Positions 1 through 8,552 of a DNA stretch of 64,000 nt are shown here, one piece after another. Location: contig DASRPK010000118.1 of assembly GCA_035646395.1 (NCBI GenBank), forward strand, positions 23,963 to 87,962, in the 5' to 3' direction. The position numbers and the translations under genes were made by a program. Below the pieces are notes generated by a model. That model was not told the origin of the DNA, did no database searches, and saw only the letters and a list, made by a program, of their open reading frames with translations. This DNA comes from JABWBJ01 sp035646395 (GTDB taxonomy: Bacteria; Gemmatimonadota; Gemmatimonadetes; Gemmatimonadales; Gemmatimonadaceae). The stretch's first letter is position 1; each line of letters begins with the position of its first letter.

Positions 1-969
1 CTCCGTCCACCGGAGCGCACGGTGCTGGATTCCGCGTCCATCGCCACACCAACGCATACGGTGGTCTCGCCATTAGGCGACCGCATCTACCTCGCCTACG
101 GCCGTGACGTCGCCGCGCTGAACGCCACCACGTTTGCAGAGGTGGGCCGGGTGCAATTCGACGGGCCGATCGTCGCCCTCACCACGACACCTTCCGGTGA
201 CCGCGTTTTTGTCGCCATCGAAGGCTCGCTCGAATTGGCCATACTCGACCGCTACAGCGGCGAGCGGACGGACGCGGTGCGCCTGCCGGGGCGGGTCAAG
301 GGACTGCGCGTCGACCCGTTAGGCAGGCTTTTGCTCGCCCGCCCCGACACCGGGGACTCGGTGTGGGTCATCGACGTCGGCACGAATCGCCGGGTGACCA
401 CCCTGGCCACTCCGTGGCGTGACGACCTGCCGAATGTCGCGCCGGACGGGGCGGTGGCGACGATCAGCGGCAACGATGTTCACTTCACGGTCCCCGGGCA
501 CGAGCGGCCGCGCATCATCGTGCGCGACGGTGCGAGGGAAATCTGGCACTTCGTGTTCTGGAACGGCTTCCGGCCGAGAGCCTCGGGACTGGACCTGCCC
601 GTCGTCTTCCCCGTTGACACGCTCTATTACGCCGAACCGCTGAGCGACTCGCTGTCGACACTGCCACCGGTTCCCCTCGACACAACGGCGGAGCGCCCAC
701 AGGTGGTGCTGCCTGACACGACGGTCCGCAGGCCGCCGGTGACGACCGTGTGGAGCGTGCAACTTGCGGCGGTCCTTTCCGAGGATCGAGCGCGTGAAAT
801 CGCGGCCACCATCCGGGTCGATGGTGCGACGCCCCGGGTTGTTGTCGCCACGGTCGACGGCACGCGTGTCTACCGGGTCGTGATGGGGCCGTTCAACTCG
901 CGCGCGGAGGCCGACCGCGTCGGGCGGGAATCGGGCCGGGATTACTGGGTTTTCGAGGGAGTGCCGTGA
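1..969 (+). CDS. SPOR-domain protein with beta-propeller-like N-terminal part (5' end outside window)
   Basis: The frame is open from base 1, so the gene probably begins upstream of the window; GTG at 22 is only the first start codon visible. The first ~190 residues have repeated short segments (xxGDRIYLAY, PSGDRVFVAI, DPLGRLLLAR) typical of YVTN/WD-like propeller blades. The last ~75 residues (VWSVQLAAVL ... VYRVVMGPFNSRAEADRV) fit a SPOR domain, a family that binds denuded septal peptidoglycan, so a cell-envelope location is likely. A Pro/Thr-rich linker precedes the SPOR part. The stop TGA (967-969) overlaps the GTG start of the next gene, which indicates translational coupling. The SPOR call is good; the propeller call rests on repeat appearance only. 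Confidence 0.7.
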   Translation, partial: LRPPERTVLDSASIATPTHTVVSPLGDRIYLAYGRDVAALNATTFAEVGRVQFDGPIVALTTTPSGDRVFVAIEGSLELAILDRYSGERTDAVRLPGRVKGLRVDPLGRLLLARPDTGDSVWVIDVGTNRRVTTLATPWRDDLPNVAPDGAVATISGNDVHFTVPGHERPRIIVRDGAREIWHFVFWNGFRPRASGLDLPVVFPVDTLYYAEPLSDSLSTLPPVPLDTTAERPQVVLPDTTVRRPPVTTVWSVQLAAVLSEDRAREIAATIRVDGATPRVVVATVDGTRVYRVVMGPFNSRAEADRVGRESGRDYWVFEGVP

Positions 970-2252
970 GGGATGCCGACCGGGCCGTCCCCGTTCCGGG
1001 TGGGCCCTTCGGCGACCGGTCTGCCGTAGCCATCGTCGGTGAAAGCCTGGCCGACGTTGCTCGTGAGGCGCTGAAGATGGCCCGCGTGGAGTCGAAGTCG
1101 CGGCCGGTGCTGCTGGTCGACCTCCTCGGCCAGGGGAGTGCGCTGGACGAAATGTTCGGCGACGATGATCCGCATGGCGTTTCTGACGCCGCGCGATACG
1201 GGATCTCGCTGAACCGTGTTGCCCGCGAAGTGCCTGACGCCGACAGCCTTTTTGTGGTGTCGGGCGGTGCGGAATCGCCATTCGCCGACGACGTGCTGTC
1301 GAATCGCATCTGGGGATCGTGGTCCGATCAATGTCGAAGAGCCGGCGCGTTGCTGGTGGTCGCCGCTCCCGCAGACCTGCAGGACGTGGAAAAGGCGATC
1401 GACCAGCTCGATGGCCTCTTCATGATCGGGGATGCCGCGGCGCCGTCCACCCACGTGCCGCTGATCGGTCGAGTGTCCGGAACACTTCCGGTTCCGACGG
1501 TGGAAGCGCCGTCGGAAGTCGTGCTGCCGGCCGCCGAGCAGGCGGCTGTCGACGTCACGCCGATCACCCCGAAGCGCGTCAATCGGGCAATGCAGGTCGC
1601 AGTTGCCGCAGTGGCGCTCGCGGGAGTGGCGGCGGGTGCGTGGTGGGCGAACGGCAAGATCCAGGAACAGCGGAGCGGTTCCACTCCGCAGGTCGCTGCT
1701 GTCGGTGAGCCGATCATCATGCCGGGAGACCCGACGTCGGACAGTGCGCGTGGTGTCGCGGCAGGCCTGCCGGTCGGCGCGGTCCCGTGGTCCGTGGAAC
1801 TGGCGAGCGTCAACACGATCAATGGCGCCATGGCGCGTGTTCGTCAGGCGCTCGATTCCCTGCCCGTTCCGACCTTCGCGGCCACGCAACCTGGCGGCGG
1901 CGCGATCTGGTATCGCCTTCGGGCCGGCGCCTTCACCACCAGCGAACAGGCGGATTCGCTCCTGGCTTCCTTACGCGAACGCGGAGCGATCGAACCAGCG
2001 GCAGGTCGTGTCGTGCAGGCGCCGTTGGCGTGGTTGCTCGAGGAAAACGTGCTCGAGGAGCAGCTTTCGGTGCGATTGTTCCTCTGGCGGCAGCAAGGAC
2101 TGCCGGCGTATGCGCTTTTCGACCGGAATGGCACGACACGGATCTATTTTGGTGCGTTCGAAAACGAGGCGGAGGCGCGCCTGCTGACGCCCATGCTCGA
2201 CAGTCTCAACCTTTACGCGACCCTCGTGACGAGGATCGGGAGTGTTCGTTAG
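966..2252 (+). CDS. Membrane protein: P-loop-less ParA/BY-kinase-like domain, one TM segment, SPOR-like C-terminus
   Basis: 428 residues from a GTG start in a GTGA overlap with the upstream gene. Residues ~20-155 resemble the fold pattern of CpsD/ParA ATPases (RPVLLVDLLGQGSALDEMFG, then LFVVSGGAESPFADDVL, then GALLVVAAPADL), but where a Walker A lysine motif would be there is AVAIVGESLADVAREAL, so nucleotide binding is doubtful. One hydrophobic segment (~205-223, AVAAVALAGVAAGAWW) would anchor it. The rest contains two SPOR-like stretches (VPWSVELASV..., then YFGAFENEAEARLL). It ends directly at the smc start (TAG then GTG with no gap), so all three genes are probably co-translated. The function is unknown; a role in the septum or chromosome organisation is inferred from context. 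Confidence 0.6.
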   Translation: MRDADRAVPVPGGPFGDRSAVAIVGESLADVAREALKMARVESKSRPVLLVDLLGQGSALDEMFGDDDPHGVSDAARYGISLNRVAREVPDADSLFVVSGGAESPFADDVLSNRIWGSWSDQCRRAGALLVVAAPADLQDVEKAIDQLDGLFMIGDAAAPSTHVPLIGRVSGTLPVPTVEAPSEVVLPAAEQAAVDVTPITPKRVNRAMQVAVAAVALAGVAAGAWWANGKIQEQRSGSTPQVAAVGEPIIMPGDPTSDSARGVAAGLPVGAVPWSVELASVNTINGAMARVRQALDSLPVPTFAATQPGGGAIWYRLRAGAFTTSEQADSLLASLRERGAIEPAAGRVVQAPLAWLLEENVLEEQLSVRLFLWRQQGLPAYALFDRNGTTRIYFGAFENEAEARLLTPMLDSLNLYATLVTRIGSVR

Positions 2253-5200
2253 GTGCGCCTGACCAGGCTCGAGATGCATGGCTTCAAGTCGTTCGCGGAC
2301 CAGACCTCGATGCTGTTCGACGACGGCGTCACCGCTATCGTCGGTCCCAACGGCTGCGGAAAGTCCAACGTGTCAGATGCCGTACGGTGGGTGCTGGGCG
2401 AGCAGCGAGCGCGCGTGCTTCGCGGAGCCAAGATGGAAGAGGTGATCTTCCAGGGCTCCTCGGCGCGGCGCGCCGTGAACGTCTCCGAGGTGTCGCTGGT
2501 CTTCTCGAACGATGAAGGCGTGCTCCCGACACCGTTCCGCGAAGTTGTCGTCACGCGACGGCTCTCGCGGTCCGGGGAGAGCGAATACCTGCTGAACGGC
2601 GCCGCCTGCCGCCTGCGTGACATTCACGACATGATGCGCGGAACTGGACTGGGCGCCGATGCCGGCGTGGTGATCGAGCAGCGGATGATCGATGCCCTGC
2701 TCTCCGACCGCCCCGACGACCGGAGAGAACTCTTCGAGGAAGCGGCAGGCGTGGGACTCTACCGGGATCGCCGGCGCAACACGGAACGCCGGCTGGAGGA
2801 GACCGCGCAGGACCTGGCGCGTCTCGACGACCTGCTCGGCGAGGTTCAGAGCCAGGTGCGGTCGCTGTCCCGCCAGCGGAAACGTGCGGAACGGCACTCG
2901 GAGCTCATGGAGCGTCGATTTGCCGTCGACCTCACGCTCGCCTCGCGCGACATGGCGTCCTGGCGCGAGGAACTGGCCCAGCTCGAAGTGAAGCTCGTGG
3001 AGCTGCGCGAGGCGGTGCCGCAGGTCGAGGAGCGCGTCCGGCAGTCCGAGCGTTCTCGCGACGAGGCGCATACCGAGCGTGCGGCCAGCGACACCACTCG
3101 CAACGAGCTCTCCCGCCAGGCCGGTTTTGTGCGCGAGGCGGTCCAGGCGTTGCGCGCGGAAATCGCCGTCGCCAGCGAGCGGCATCGCAACGCGATGGAG
3201 CGACGCCATCGCGCGGAAGATGAACGACGCGAGGGGACCGAGACGGGCAGCCGGCTGGATCGCGAACTCGCCGCCGCCGCCGCGGAATGCGCGGAGCTGG
3301 AACGGATCCTCGGCGAAGCGCGGACTGAAGCCGAGGCACGTGCCAGGGCGGAGTCGGAAGCCCGGGAAGCCGTGCGCATGGCGCGGGAAGACGCCGAACA
3401 GTCGGAGCGCATGTCGCGTGAGGCGCGCGACCAGATGCGAACCATCGTCGCGGACCGCGAATCCGCGCAGCGCGAGCTCACCGAGCTGGAAACGCGCACG
3501 CGCGCGCTGGATGCAGAGCGCGGACAGTTGAACGAGGCCGCCGAAGTTCTCGCACGTGAGATTCGCAGCGCCCGCGAAACGGCCGATGCGGCCCGCGCCA
3601 GCGTCGAACGGGCGCAGGCCGCCCTCGACGAAGCCCGCCTTGCCGCGCTTGCCGCACGCGAGGGCGATGCCACTGCACGAGCGGAGCTGGGGCGCATTGA
3701 GGACCTGTACACGGCCGTCGAAGGTCGTGTCTTTGGCCTGGAGCGCCTGGAGCGCGAGCGTGTCGGACTTGCTCCAGCCGCCGCCCGACTGCTCGAAGAG
3801 CGCGACACGTTTGGCCAGGGCGCGATTATCGGACCGCTCTCGGACTTTGTGACGGCGACCGCCAACGCGGCGGCGTCGATCGAGCGGTTCCTTGGCATGA
3901 CCGTACATGCAGTGCTCGTGCGCGACCGCGCCGTTGCGGACGCCATCCGTGAATGGCATGCGGCCACCGGCCCCGGTCCGCTGCTCCTCCTTCCGCTTGA
4001 CGCAGTGAACGTCAGGCCCCGGGTGGATTCCGATGATCTTGTTGACCAGCTCCAGCTCGCGCCGGAAGCAGCGGGATGGGCGCGCATCCTTCTCGAGCGT
4101 GTGAAATCACTCGAGGACGGATCGTTCATCGACAAGCGAGGAGCGGTCTGGCTTCCGGGTCCGTCAGCCGGCCCGGGACCACTGCGTCGCCGCGCCGAGT
4201 TGGCGACGTTGCGCGAAGAACTCGCCGCTGCCGATGAATCGCGCCGGGCCGCCGCTGCTGCAACGGAAGTAGCCCGTGCCCGTCTTCAGGAGGCGGAAGC
4301 CGCCGTGGTGGCGGCAGCTGACGCATCGCACGCCGCGCATAACGTGGAACGCCACGACCGCGAAGCGCTCGCTGAACTCGAGCGCCGTCATGCACGCTAC
4401 GAGCGCGAACTGTACGAGTCGCGTTCACAATCGGCGCAGCTGTCGAGCCGCATCGAGGCGCTCGAAGCCCACGTCCGCATGATCGACGATTCGGAAGCGC
4501 ACGCGCGGTCGGCGGCCGCCGGCCACGACGCGCGGGCCACGCAGTTGCGCGACGGACTCGCGTCGGCGGAAGCGCGGATGGACGCCGCACGCGACCGCCG
4601 GAGTGACAGCCAGGTGGCGCTGGCGCAGGCGCAGGCGCGGTTGCAGGTCGCCCTTGACCGGAAACAGCGTTTCGCCGAAGAGCGCGATTCGGCAAACAGC
4701 CGGCTCGCGACGTTGAACTCGGAACTGACCCAGATCGAGGAGGCAGATCGCGAGCTCGCCGCGCAGATGAACACGTGGCAGCTCGACCTGGAGGCGCGGG
4801 TAGGCGAGCTCGCGGCCGCGGATGCGCGTCTCGCCGCCGCCGAAGCCGCGGTGGCCGAGGCGAACGACCGGGTAGCGCGTTCGGAGCATGAGCTCGACGC
4901 CGCGCGCGCCGCATCGCAGCACCACGGCGAAAGCCTGCATAACGCGCAGCTCCGGTTCACCGAACTGTCAGGTCGTCGCACGGCGATCCGGGAACGGCTC
5001 GAGGCCGAGTGGCGGCGTCCGCTGGACGAACTGATGTCGACGGTCCAGCCGCTGGACCTCGACGACGATGCCCTGCGGGCCGAGGCGATGGCGTTGCAAC
5101 AGCAGGTCGACGCGTTAGGCCCCGTGAATCCGCTGGCGATCGAGGAGCACGACGAAGAGGTCAAGCGGTTCGACTTCCTGTCGAACCAGCGCGCGGACCT

Positions 5201-5810
5201 GAACGACGCGAAGAATTCGCTGCAGACCGCCATTCGCGAAATCGACGCGACGGCACGGGACATGTTCCTGTCGACGTTCACGCAGGTGCGCGAGAATTTC
5301 CGGCACATCTTCATGACGCTGTTCGGCGGCGGCGAGTGCGACCTTCGCCTCGAGAATCCCGACCTGCCACTCGATTGCGACATCGAAGTGCACGCGTCTC
5401 CGCGTGGCAAGCGCACGCAGCGCATCCACCTGCTCTCGAGCGGTGAACGCGCGCTGGTCGCATTGTCGCTGCTGTTCGGCATCTTCCTGACCAAACCGAG
5501 CCCGTTCTGCCTGCTGGACGAGGTCGACGCCCCGCTCGACGACGCGAACATCGGCCGGTTCGTGCGGATGCTCAACGAGTTCAAGCAGAAGACGCAGTTC
5601 ATCGTGATCACGCACAACCCGCGGACCACGACCGAAGCCGCCGACGCGGTGTACGGCATCACGATGCAGGAGCCGGGTGTGTCGTCGGTGGTCAGCGTGC
5701 GCATGCGGGGGCCGAATCTCGATGATACGAGCCGGGATGAGGATGAACCGGCTGACAGCGCTATCGCACTCGACCCACCTCCGTCAGCGGAAGTATTGAC
5801 GTCGCTATGA
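2253..5810 (+). CDS. smc: Chromosome segregation protein SMC
   Basis: 1185 residues, the usual SMC length. Walker A is GPNGCGKSN at ~31-39. Two long Arg/Glu/Ala-rich coiled coils flank a hinge at ~500-620. The C-terminal head has the ABC signature LSSGERALVAL near 1060 and Walker B FCLLDEVDAPLDD. SMC dimers load on DNA with ScpA/ScpB to compact and segregate the chromosome; scpA and scpB are not in this window. The GTG start at 2253 immediately follows the upstream TAG. A charged tail of about 40 residues follows the last conserved block. Identification is very secure. Confidence 0.97.
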   Translation: MRLTRLEMHGFKSFADQTSMLFDDGVTAIVGPNGCGKSNVSDAVRWVLGEQRARVLRGAKMEEVIFQGSSARRAVNVSEVSLVFSNDEGVLPTPFREVVVTRRLSRSGESEYLLNGAACRLRDIHDMMRGTGLGADAGVVIEQRMIDALLSDRPDDRRELFEEAAGVGLYRDRRRNTERRLEETAQDLARLDDLLGEVQSQVRSLSRQRKRAERHSELMERRFAVDLTLASRDMASWREELAQLEVKLVELREAVPQVEERVRQSERSRDEAHTERAASDTTRNELSRQAGFVREAVQALRAEIAVASERHRNAMERRHRAEDERREGTETGSRLDRELAAAAAECAELERILGEARTEAEARARAESEAREAVRMAREDAEQSERMSREARDQMRTIVADRESAQRELTELETRTRALDAERGQLNEAAEVLAREIRSARETADAARASVERAQAALDEARLAALAAREGDATARAELGRIEDLYTAVEGRVFGLERLERERVGLAPAAARLLEERDTFGQGAIIGPLSDFVTATANAAASIERFLGMTVHAVLVRDRAVADAIREWHAATGPGPLLLLPLDAVNVRPRVDSDDLVDQLQLAPEAAGWARILLERVKSLEDGSFIDKRGAVWLPGPSAGPGPLRRRAELATLREELAAADESRRAAAAATEVARARLQEAEAAVVAAADASHAAHNVERHDREALAELERRHARYERELYESRSQSAQLSSRIEALEAHVRMIDDSEAHARSAAAGHDARATQLRDGLASAEARMDAARDRRSDSQVALAQAQARLQVALDRKQRFAEERDSANSRLATLNSELTQIEEADRELAAQMNTWQLDLEARVGELAAADARLAAAEAAVAEANDRVARSEHELDAARAASQHHGESLHNAQLRFTELSGRRTAIRERLEAEWRRPLDELMSTVQPLDLDDDALRAEAMALQQQVDALGPVNPLAIEEHDEEVKRFDFLSNQRADLNDAKNSLQTAIREIDATARDMFLSTFTQVRENFRHIFMTLFGGGECDLRLENPDLPLDCDIEVHASPRGKRTQRIHLLSSGERALVALSLLFGIFLTKPSPFCLLDEVDAPLDDANIGRFVRMLNEFKQKTQFIVITHNPRTTTEAADAVYGITMQEPGVSSVVSVRMRGPNLDDTSRDEDEPADSAIALDPPPSAEVLTSL

Positions 5811-5816
5811 GCACAG

Positions 5817-5896
5817 CGGACGTGGGAGATGGGACGTGGGAGGAAGCTGATCACGTCTGATCAGGTTTCTCCCACATCCCACGTCCCACGTCCAGC
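5817..5896. repeat. Heptamer-built inverted repeat (GGGACGT words), probable terminator hairpin
   Basis: After the smc stop, the left arm (about 5818-5845) is built of 7-bp words GACGTGG/GAGATGG/GACGTGG. The right arm (about 5866-5893) carries the complement as CCCACAT/CCCACGT/CCCACGT. The arms pair over about 26 bases around a loop that itself contains TGATCA twice. It fills the whole gap between smc and the next start codon. It could terminate smc transcription, although there is no clean U-tract. Confidence 0.75.
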
Positions 5897-6664
5897 ATGA
5901 AAATCACGACGATCGGTACCGGCACCGCCGCCCCGCATGCAAAACGCGCGCAGGCCGGCACGCTGATCGAAATCGGGGACGTTCGTCTGCTGATCGACTG
6001 CGGCAGCGCCGTGGTGCTGCGGATGGCGGAACTGGGACTCCCGTGGCAGCGGATCACGCATGTCGCGATCACGCACTTTCATGCGGATCACACCACCGAC
6101 CTGGCGAACCTCATCTACGCCTGGCGCCATGGGCAACTGCCGCCGAGACCTGAACCGGTCGAATTGATCGGCCCCCCGGGGTTTGCGAAACTCGTCGACT
6201 CCATGAAGGTGACGTTTGGAGATTCCCTCCTGGACAATCCACCGCCCATTTCGATCATCGAATTGCCGATGGGCGTGAATCGATCACTGGCGGATGACGT
6301 GGTGTTGCACCGTCACAAGGTTCCGCACACCGACGAGAGTGTGGCATATTCCGTCAGCGGACGCGGCCGGCGGGTGGTTGTTTCAGGTGACACGGGATTC
6401 CATCCGGGGCTGGGCGTGTGGGCGGAAGGCTCTGACGTGCTGCTGTGCGAGTGCTCGTTGCCCGATGCAATGGCCCTGCCCACGCACCTGACGCCTCGCC
6501 AGTGCGGTCTCATCGCGGCGATCGCACAGCCGAAGCATCTGGTGCTCACGCATTTTTATCCGCCGGTGGAAGCTGAGGACATCCTGGCGCAGGTCGCCGA
6601 ACATTTCGGTGGACCGGTGGTGTGCAGCCACGATGGGTGGTCACTGGAACTCGAGGAGACGTAA
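5897..6664 (+). CDS. MBL-fold metallohydrolase (RNase Z/arylsulfatase-like)
   Basis: 255 residues. The metallo-beta-lactamase metal-binding motif HFHADHTTD lies at ~60-68. Further likely metal ligands are the Asp in VVSGDTGFHP (~155), the His in MALPTHLT and the terminal HFYP. The opening MKITTIGTGTAAPHAKRA, with an early glycine-rich turn and a His, is typical of RNase Z and phosphodiesterase-type members. No exosite arm is obvious, so tRNase Z is not assured; other options are a phosphodiesterase or sulfatase. The stop overlaps the DAHP synthase start (TAATG). Confidence 0.8.
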   Translation: MKITTIGTGTAAPHAKRAQAGTLIEIGDVRLLIDCGSAVVLRMAELGLPWQRITHVAITHFHADHTTDLANLIYAWRHGQLPPRPEPVELIGPPGFAKLVDSMKVTFGDSLLDNPPPISIIELPMGVNRSLADDVVLHRHKVPHTDESVAYSVSGRGRRVVVSGDTGFHPGLGVWAEGSDVLLCECSLPDAMALPTHLTPRQCGLIAAIAQPKHLVLTHFYPPVEAEDILAQVAEHFGGPVVCSHDGWSLELEET

Positions 6665-7716
6665 TGCTTGTCGTTATGCATCACGGGGCGACTGGGGCGG
6701 AGATCGAAACCGTCTGCCAGGCGATCCGCGACATGGGGTTTCAGCCGGTGCCGATGCCGGGGGAACAGCGCACAGCCGTCGGGTTGATCGGGAACGACGG
6801 ACCGGTTGATGACTCGAACGTCGTGGGACTGCCGGGCGTCGCGCAGGTGCTCCACGTGTCGAAACCGTACAAGCAGGTTTCGCGCGAGTGGAAAGCCGAC
6901 ACGACCCTGGTGAACCTCGGTCGTGGTGTCGTCGTTGGCGGCAAGGATGTCGTCGTAATTGCCGGCCCCTGCTCGGTAGAGTCCGAGGAGCAGATCATCG
7001 CCTCCGCGCGCGCGGTGCGTGCCGCGGGAGCCACGGCGCTGCGCGGTGGCGCGTTCAAGCCGAGGAGTTCTCCCTACTCGTTCCAGGGGCTGGGCAAGCG
7101 AGGGCTGGAACTGCTGGCCCTCGCCAGGCAGGAAACCGGGCTTCCGATCGTGACCGAGGCGATGGACGAAGCGGGTGCGGAGCTCGTCGCCGAATACGCG
7201 GATTGTATCCAGCTCGGCGCGCGCAACATGCAGAACTACTCGCTGCTCCGGGCGGTGGGGCGGATGAAAAAACCCGTCCTGCTCAAGCGTGGGCTCGCCG
7301 CCACCATCACCGACCTCCTGCTCAGCGCGGAGTACATCCTCGCCGCCGGCAATTCACAGGTGATCCTGTGCGAACGCGGCGTGCGCACGTTCGATAGCGC
7401 AGCGCGAAACATGTTCGACCTGAACGCCATCCCGATCGTGCAACGGCTTTCACACCTGCCGATCATTGCCGATCCGAGTCACGGCACGGGGCTGCGCGAA
7501 AAGGTCACGCCGATGGCGCGCGCCGCGGTCGCCGCCGGCGCGGACGGCATCATCGTGGAAGTGCACCCGAATCCCGACCGGGCCAAGTCGGATGGTGCGC
7601 AGAGTTTGTTCCCGGAACAATTCGCACAACTCATGGAGGCCTTGCGCCTCATCGCCGGTGCGATCGACCGGAACATCGCCGCCAGCCCTGCGCAGGTGGA
7701 ACTGGGAGTGGCCTGA
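6664..7716 (+). CDS. aroF: 3-deoxy-7-phosphoheptulonate synthase (DAHP synthase), type with N-terminal regulatory domain
   Basis: 350 residues from the ATG overlapping the previous stop. Residues 1-75 (MLVVMHHGATGAEIE...) form the ferredoxin-like regulatory domain seen in Thermotoga-type DAHP synthases. The barrel follows with VVIAGPCSVES, GGAFKPRSSPYSFQG, QLGARNMQNYSLL, KPVLLKRG, RTFDSAARN and IADPSHGTG. It condenses phosphoenolpyruvate and erythrose-4-phosphate, the first step of the shikimate pathway. Feedback inhibition through the N-terminal domain is likely from the family. An in-frame start at 6622 would add 14 residues inside the upstream gene and is less likely. Confidence 0.95.
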   Translation: MLVVMHHGATGAEIETVCQAIRDMGFQPVPMPGEQRTAVGLIGNDGPVDDSNVVGLPGVAQVLHVSKPYKQVSREWKADTTLVNLGRGVVVGGKDVVVIAGPCSVESEEQIIASARAVRAAGATALRGGAFKPRSSPYSFQGLGKRGLELLALARQETGLPIVTEAMDEAGAELVAEYADCIQLGARNMQNYSLLRAVGRMKKPVLLKRGLAATITDLLLSAEYILAAGNSQVILCERGVRTFDSAARNMFDLNAIPIVQRLSHLPIIADPSHGTGLREKVTPMARAAVAAGADGIIVEVHPNPDRAKSDGAQSLFPEQFAQLMEALRLIAGAIDRNIAASPAQVELGVA

Positions 7717-7777
7717 GGAATACCATTTTCAGGCCGGTTCGCAGACGAGCCGGCCATCTCCCAAGCAAGCGCTGAAC

Positions 7778-8401
7778 ATGCTGCTACTTCCAATGCTGGT
7801 TTCCGTTGTGCTGCAGTCTCCCGCTGATCATGCGATCGACGCGGCGGTGAAGGCGTACGCCAACGTGCGGACGGCCAAGGCGTCATTCGAGCAGACGATC
7901 ACGAACCCGTTGCTCGGCTCCACGTTGCGCTCGAAGGGCGAGTTCGAGCAGTCGCGGCCGAACCGCTTTGCGTTCCGATTCACGGATCCGAAAGGCGACG
8001 TCATCATCTGTGATGGCAAGTATGTGTGGGCCTACCTGCCAACCTCCGCGCCGGGGCGGGTGAACCGCATGCCGTGCGGCGCAGGGTCTCTGGACCTGAT
8101 CGGTGAGTTTTTCACGAACCCGAAGGATCGCTACACCATCGGTGATGGGGGGGCTGCAACGCTTGGCGATCGCAAGGCGCACGTGGTCCTGCTCACGCCC
8201 AAATCGAAGGACGCTGCCTTCACACGCGCCAAGGTATGGGTCGAGCCCACGACCGGCGCGCTGGTACAATTCGAGGCAGTGGAGCCTAACGGGGTGACAC
8301 GGCTGGTCCGCATCACGAAGTTCACGCCGAACGCCGCGGTGAACGAGAGCGCGTTCAAGTTTACGGTACCGCGCGGCGTTCAGGTCGTGGATATCAAGTA
8401 G
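7778..8401 (+). CDS. lolA: Outer-membrane lipoprotein carrier protein LolA
   Basis: 207 residues from ATG 7778. A short hydrophobic start (MLLLPMLVSVVLQS) can act as a signal peptide. The mature part shows the LolA pattern: AVKAYANVRTAKASFEQT, GEFEQSRPNRFAFRF, DGKYVWAYLPTS and a C-terminal block ending VPRGVQVVDIK. LolA carries lipoproteins across the periplasm from LolCDE to the outer membrane, so its presence points to a diderm cell. It follows aroF by 61 bases and precedes a strong hairpin. Confidence 0.88.
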   Translation: MLLLPMLVSVVLQSPADHAIDAAVKAYANVRTAKASFEQTITNPLLGSTLRSKGEFEQSRPNRFAFRFTDPKGDVIICDGKYVWAYLPTSAPGRVNRMPCGAGSLDLIGEFFTNPKDRYTIGDGGAATLGDRKAHVVLLTPKSKDAAFTRAKVWVEPTTGALVQFEAVEPNGVTRLVRITKFTPNAAVNESAFKFTVPRGVQVVDIK

Positions 8402-8403
8402 AC

Positions 8404-8552
8404 GAGGAAGCAGGAAGCAGGAAGCAGGAAGCAGGGAAGGATTGAGGGCCCGCGGCTATCGCTCGCGGGCCCTCGAATTTTCACGTTTCGTTCCTTCCTG
8501 CTTCCTGCTTCCTGCCTCTGCCTCCTGCTTCCTGCTTTCTGCTTCCTGCTTC
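8404..8552. repeat. Heptamer array (GGAAGCA) with inverted partner array
   Basis: About four copies of GGAAGCA run from 8406. The complementary CTTCCTG/CCTGCTT words run from about 8493 to 8552. Together they form a nested inverted repeat around the terminator at 8444-8480, filling the gap between the convergent lolA and S41 protease genes. The right arm reaches the last codons of the protease gene. Confidence 0.85.
8444..8480. terminator. Bidirectional intrinsic terminator
   Basis: A perfect 11-bp GC stem, GAGGGCCCGCG (8444-8454) with CGCGGGCCCTC (8464-8474), encloses a 9-base loop and is followed by GAATTTT. It lies between convergent genes and can serve lolA; the flanking heptamer arms lengthen the potential hairpin. 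Confidence 0.75.

Noticed and set aside
2373..3959. Long open frame on the minus strand inside smc (528 codons), and similar ones at 4397-5854 and 59608-60606 (+)
   Set aside because: They are antisense to strongly supported genes, biased in composition, without recognisable domains; such frames are common in GC-rich DNA.
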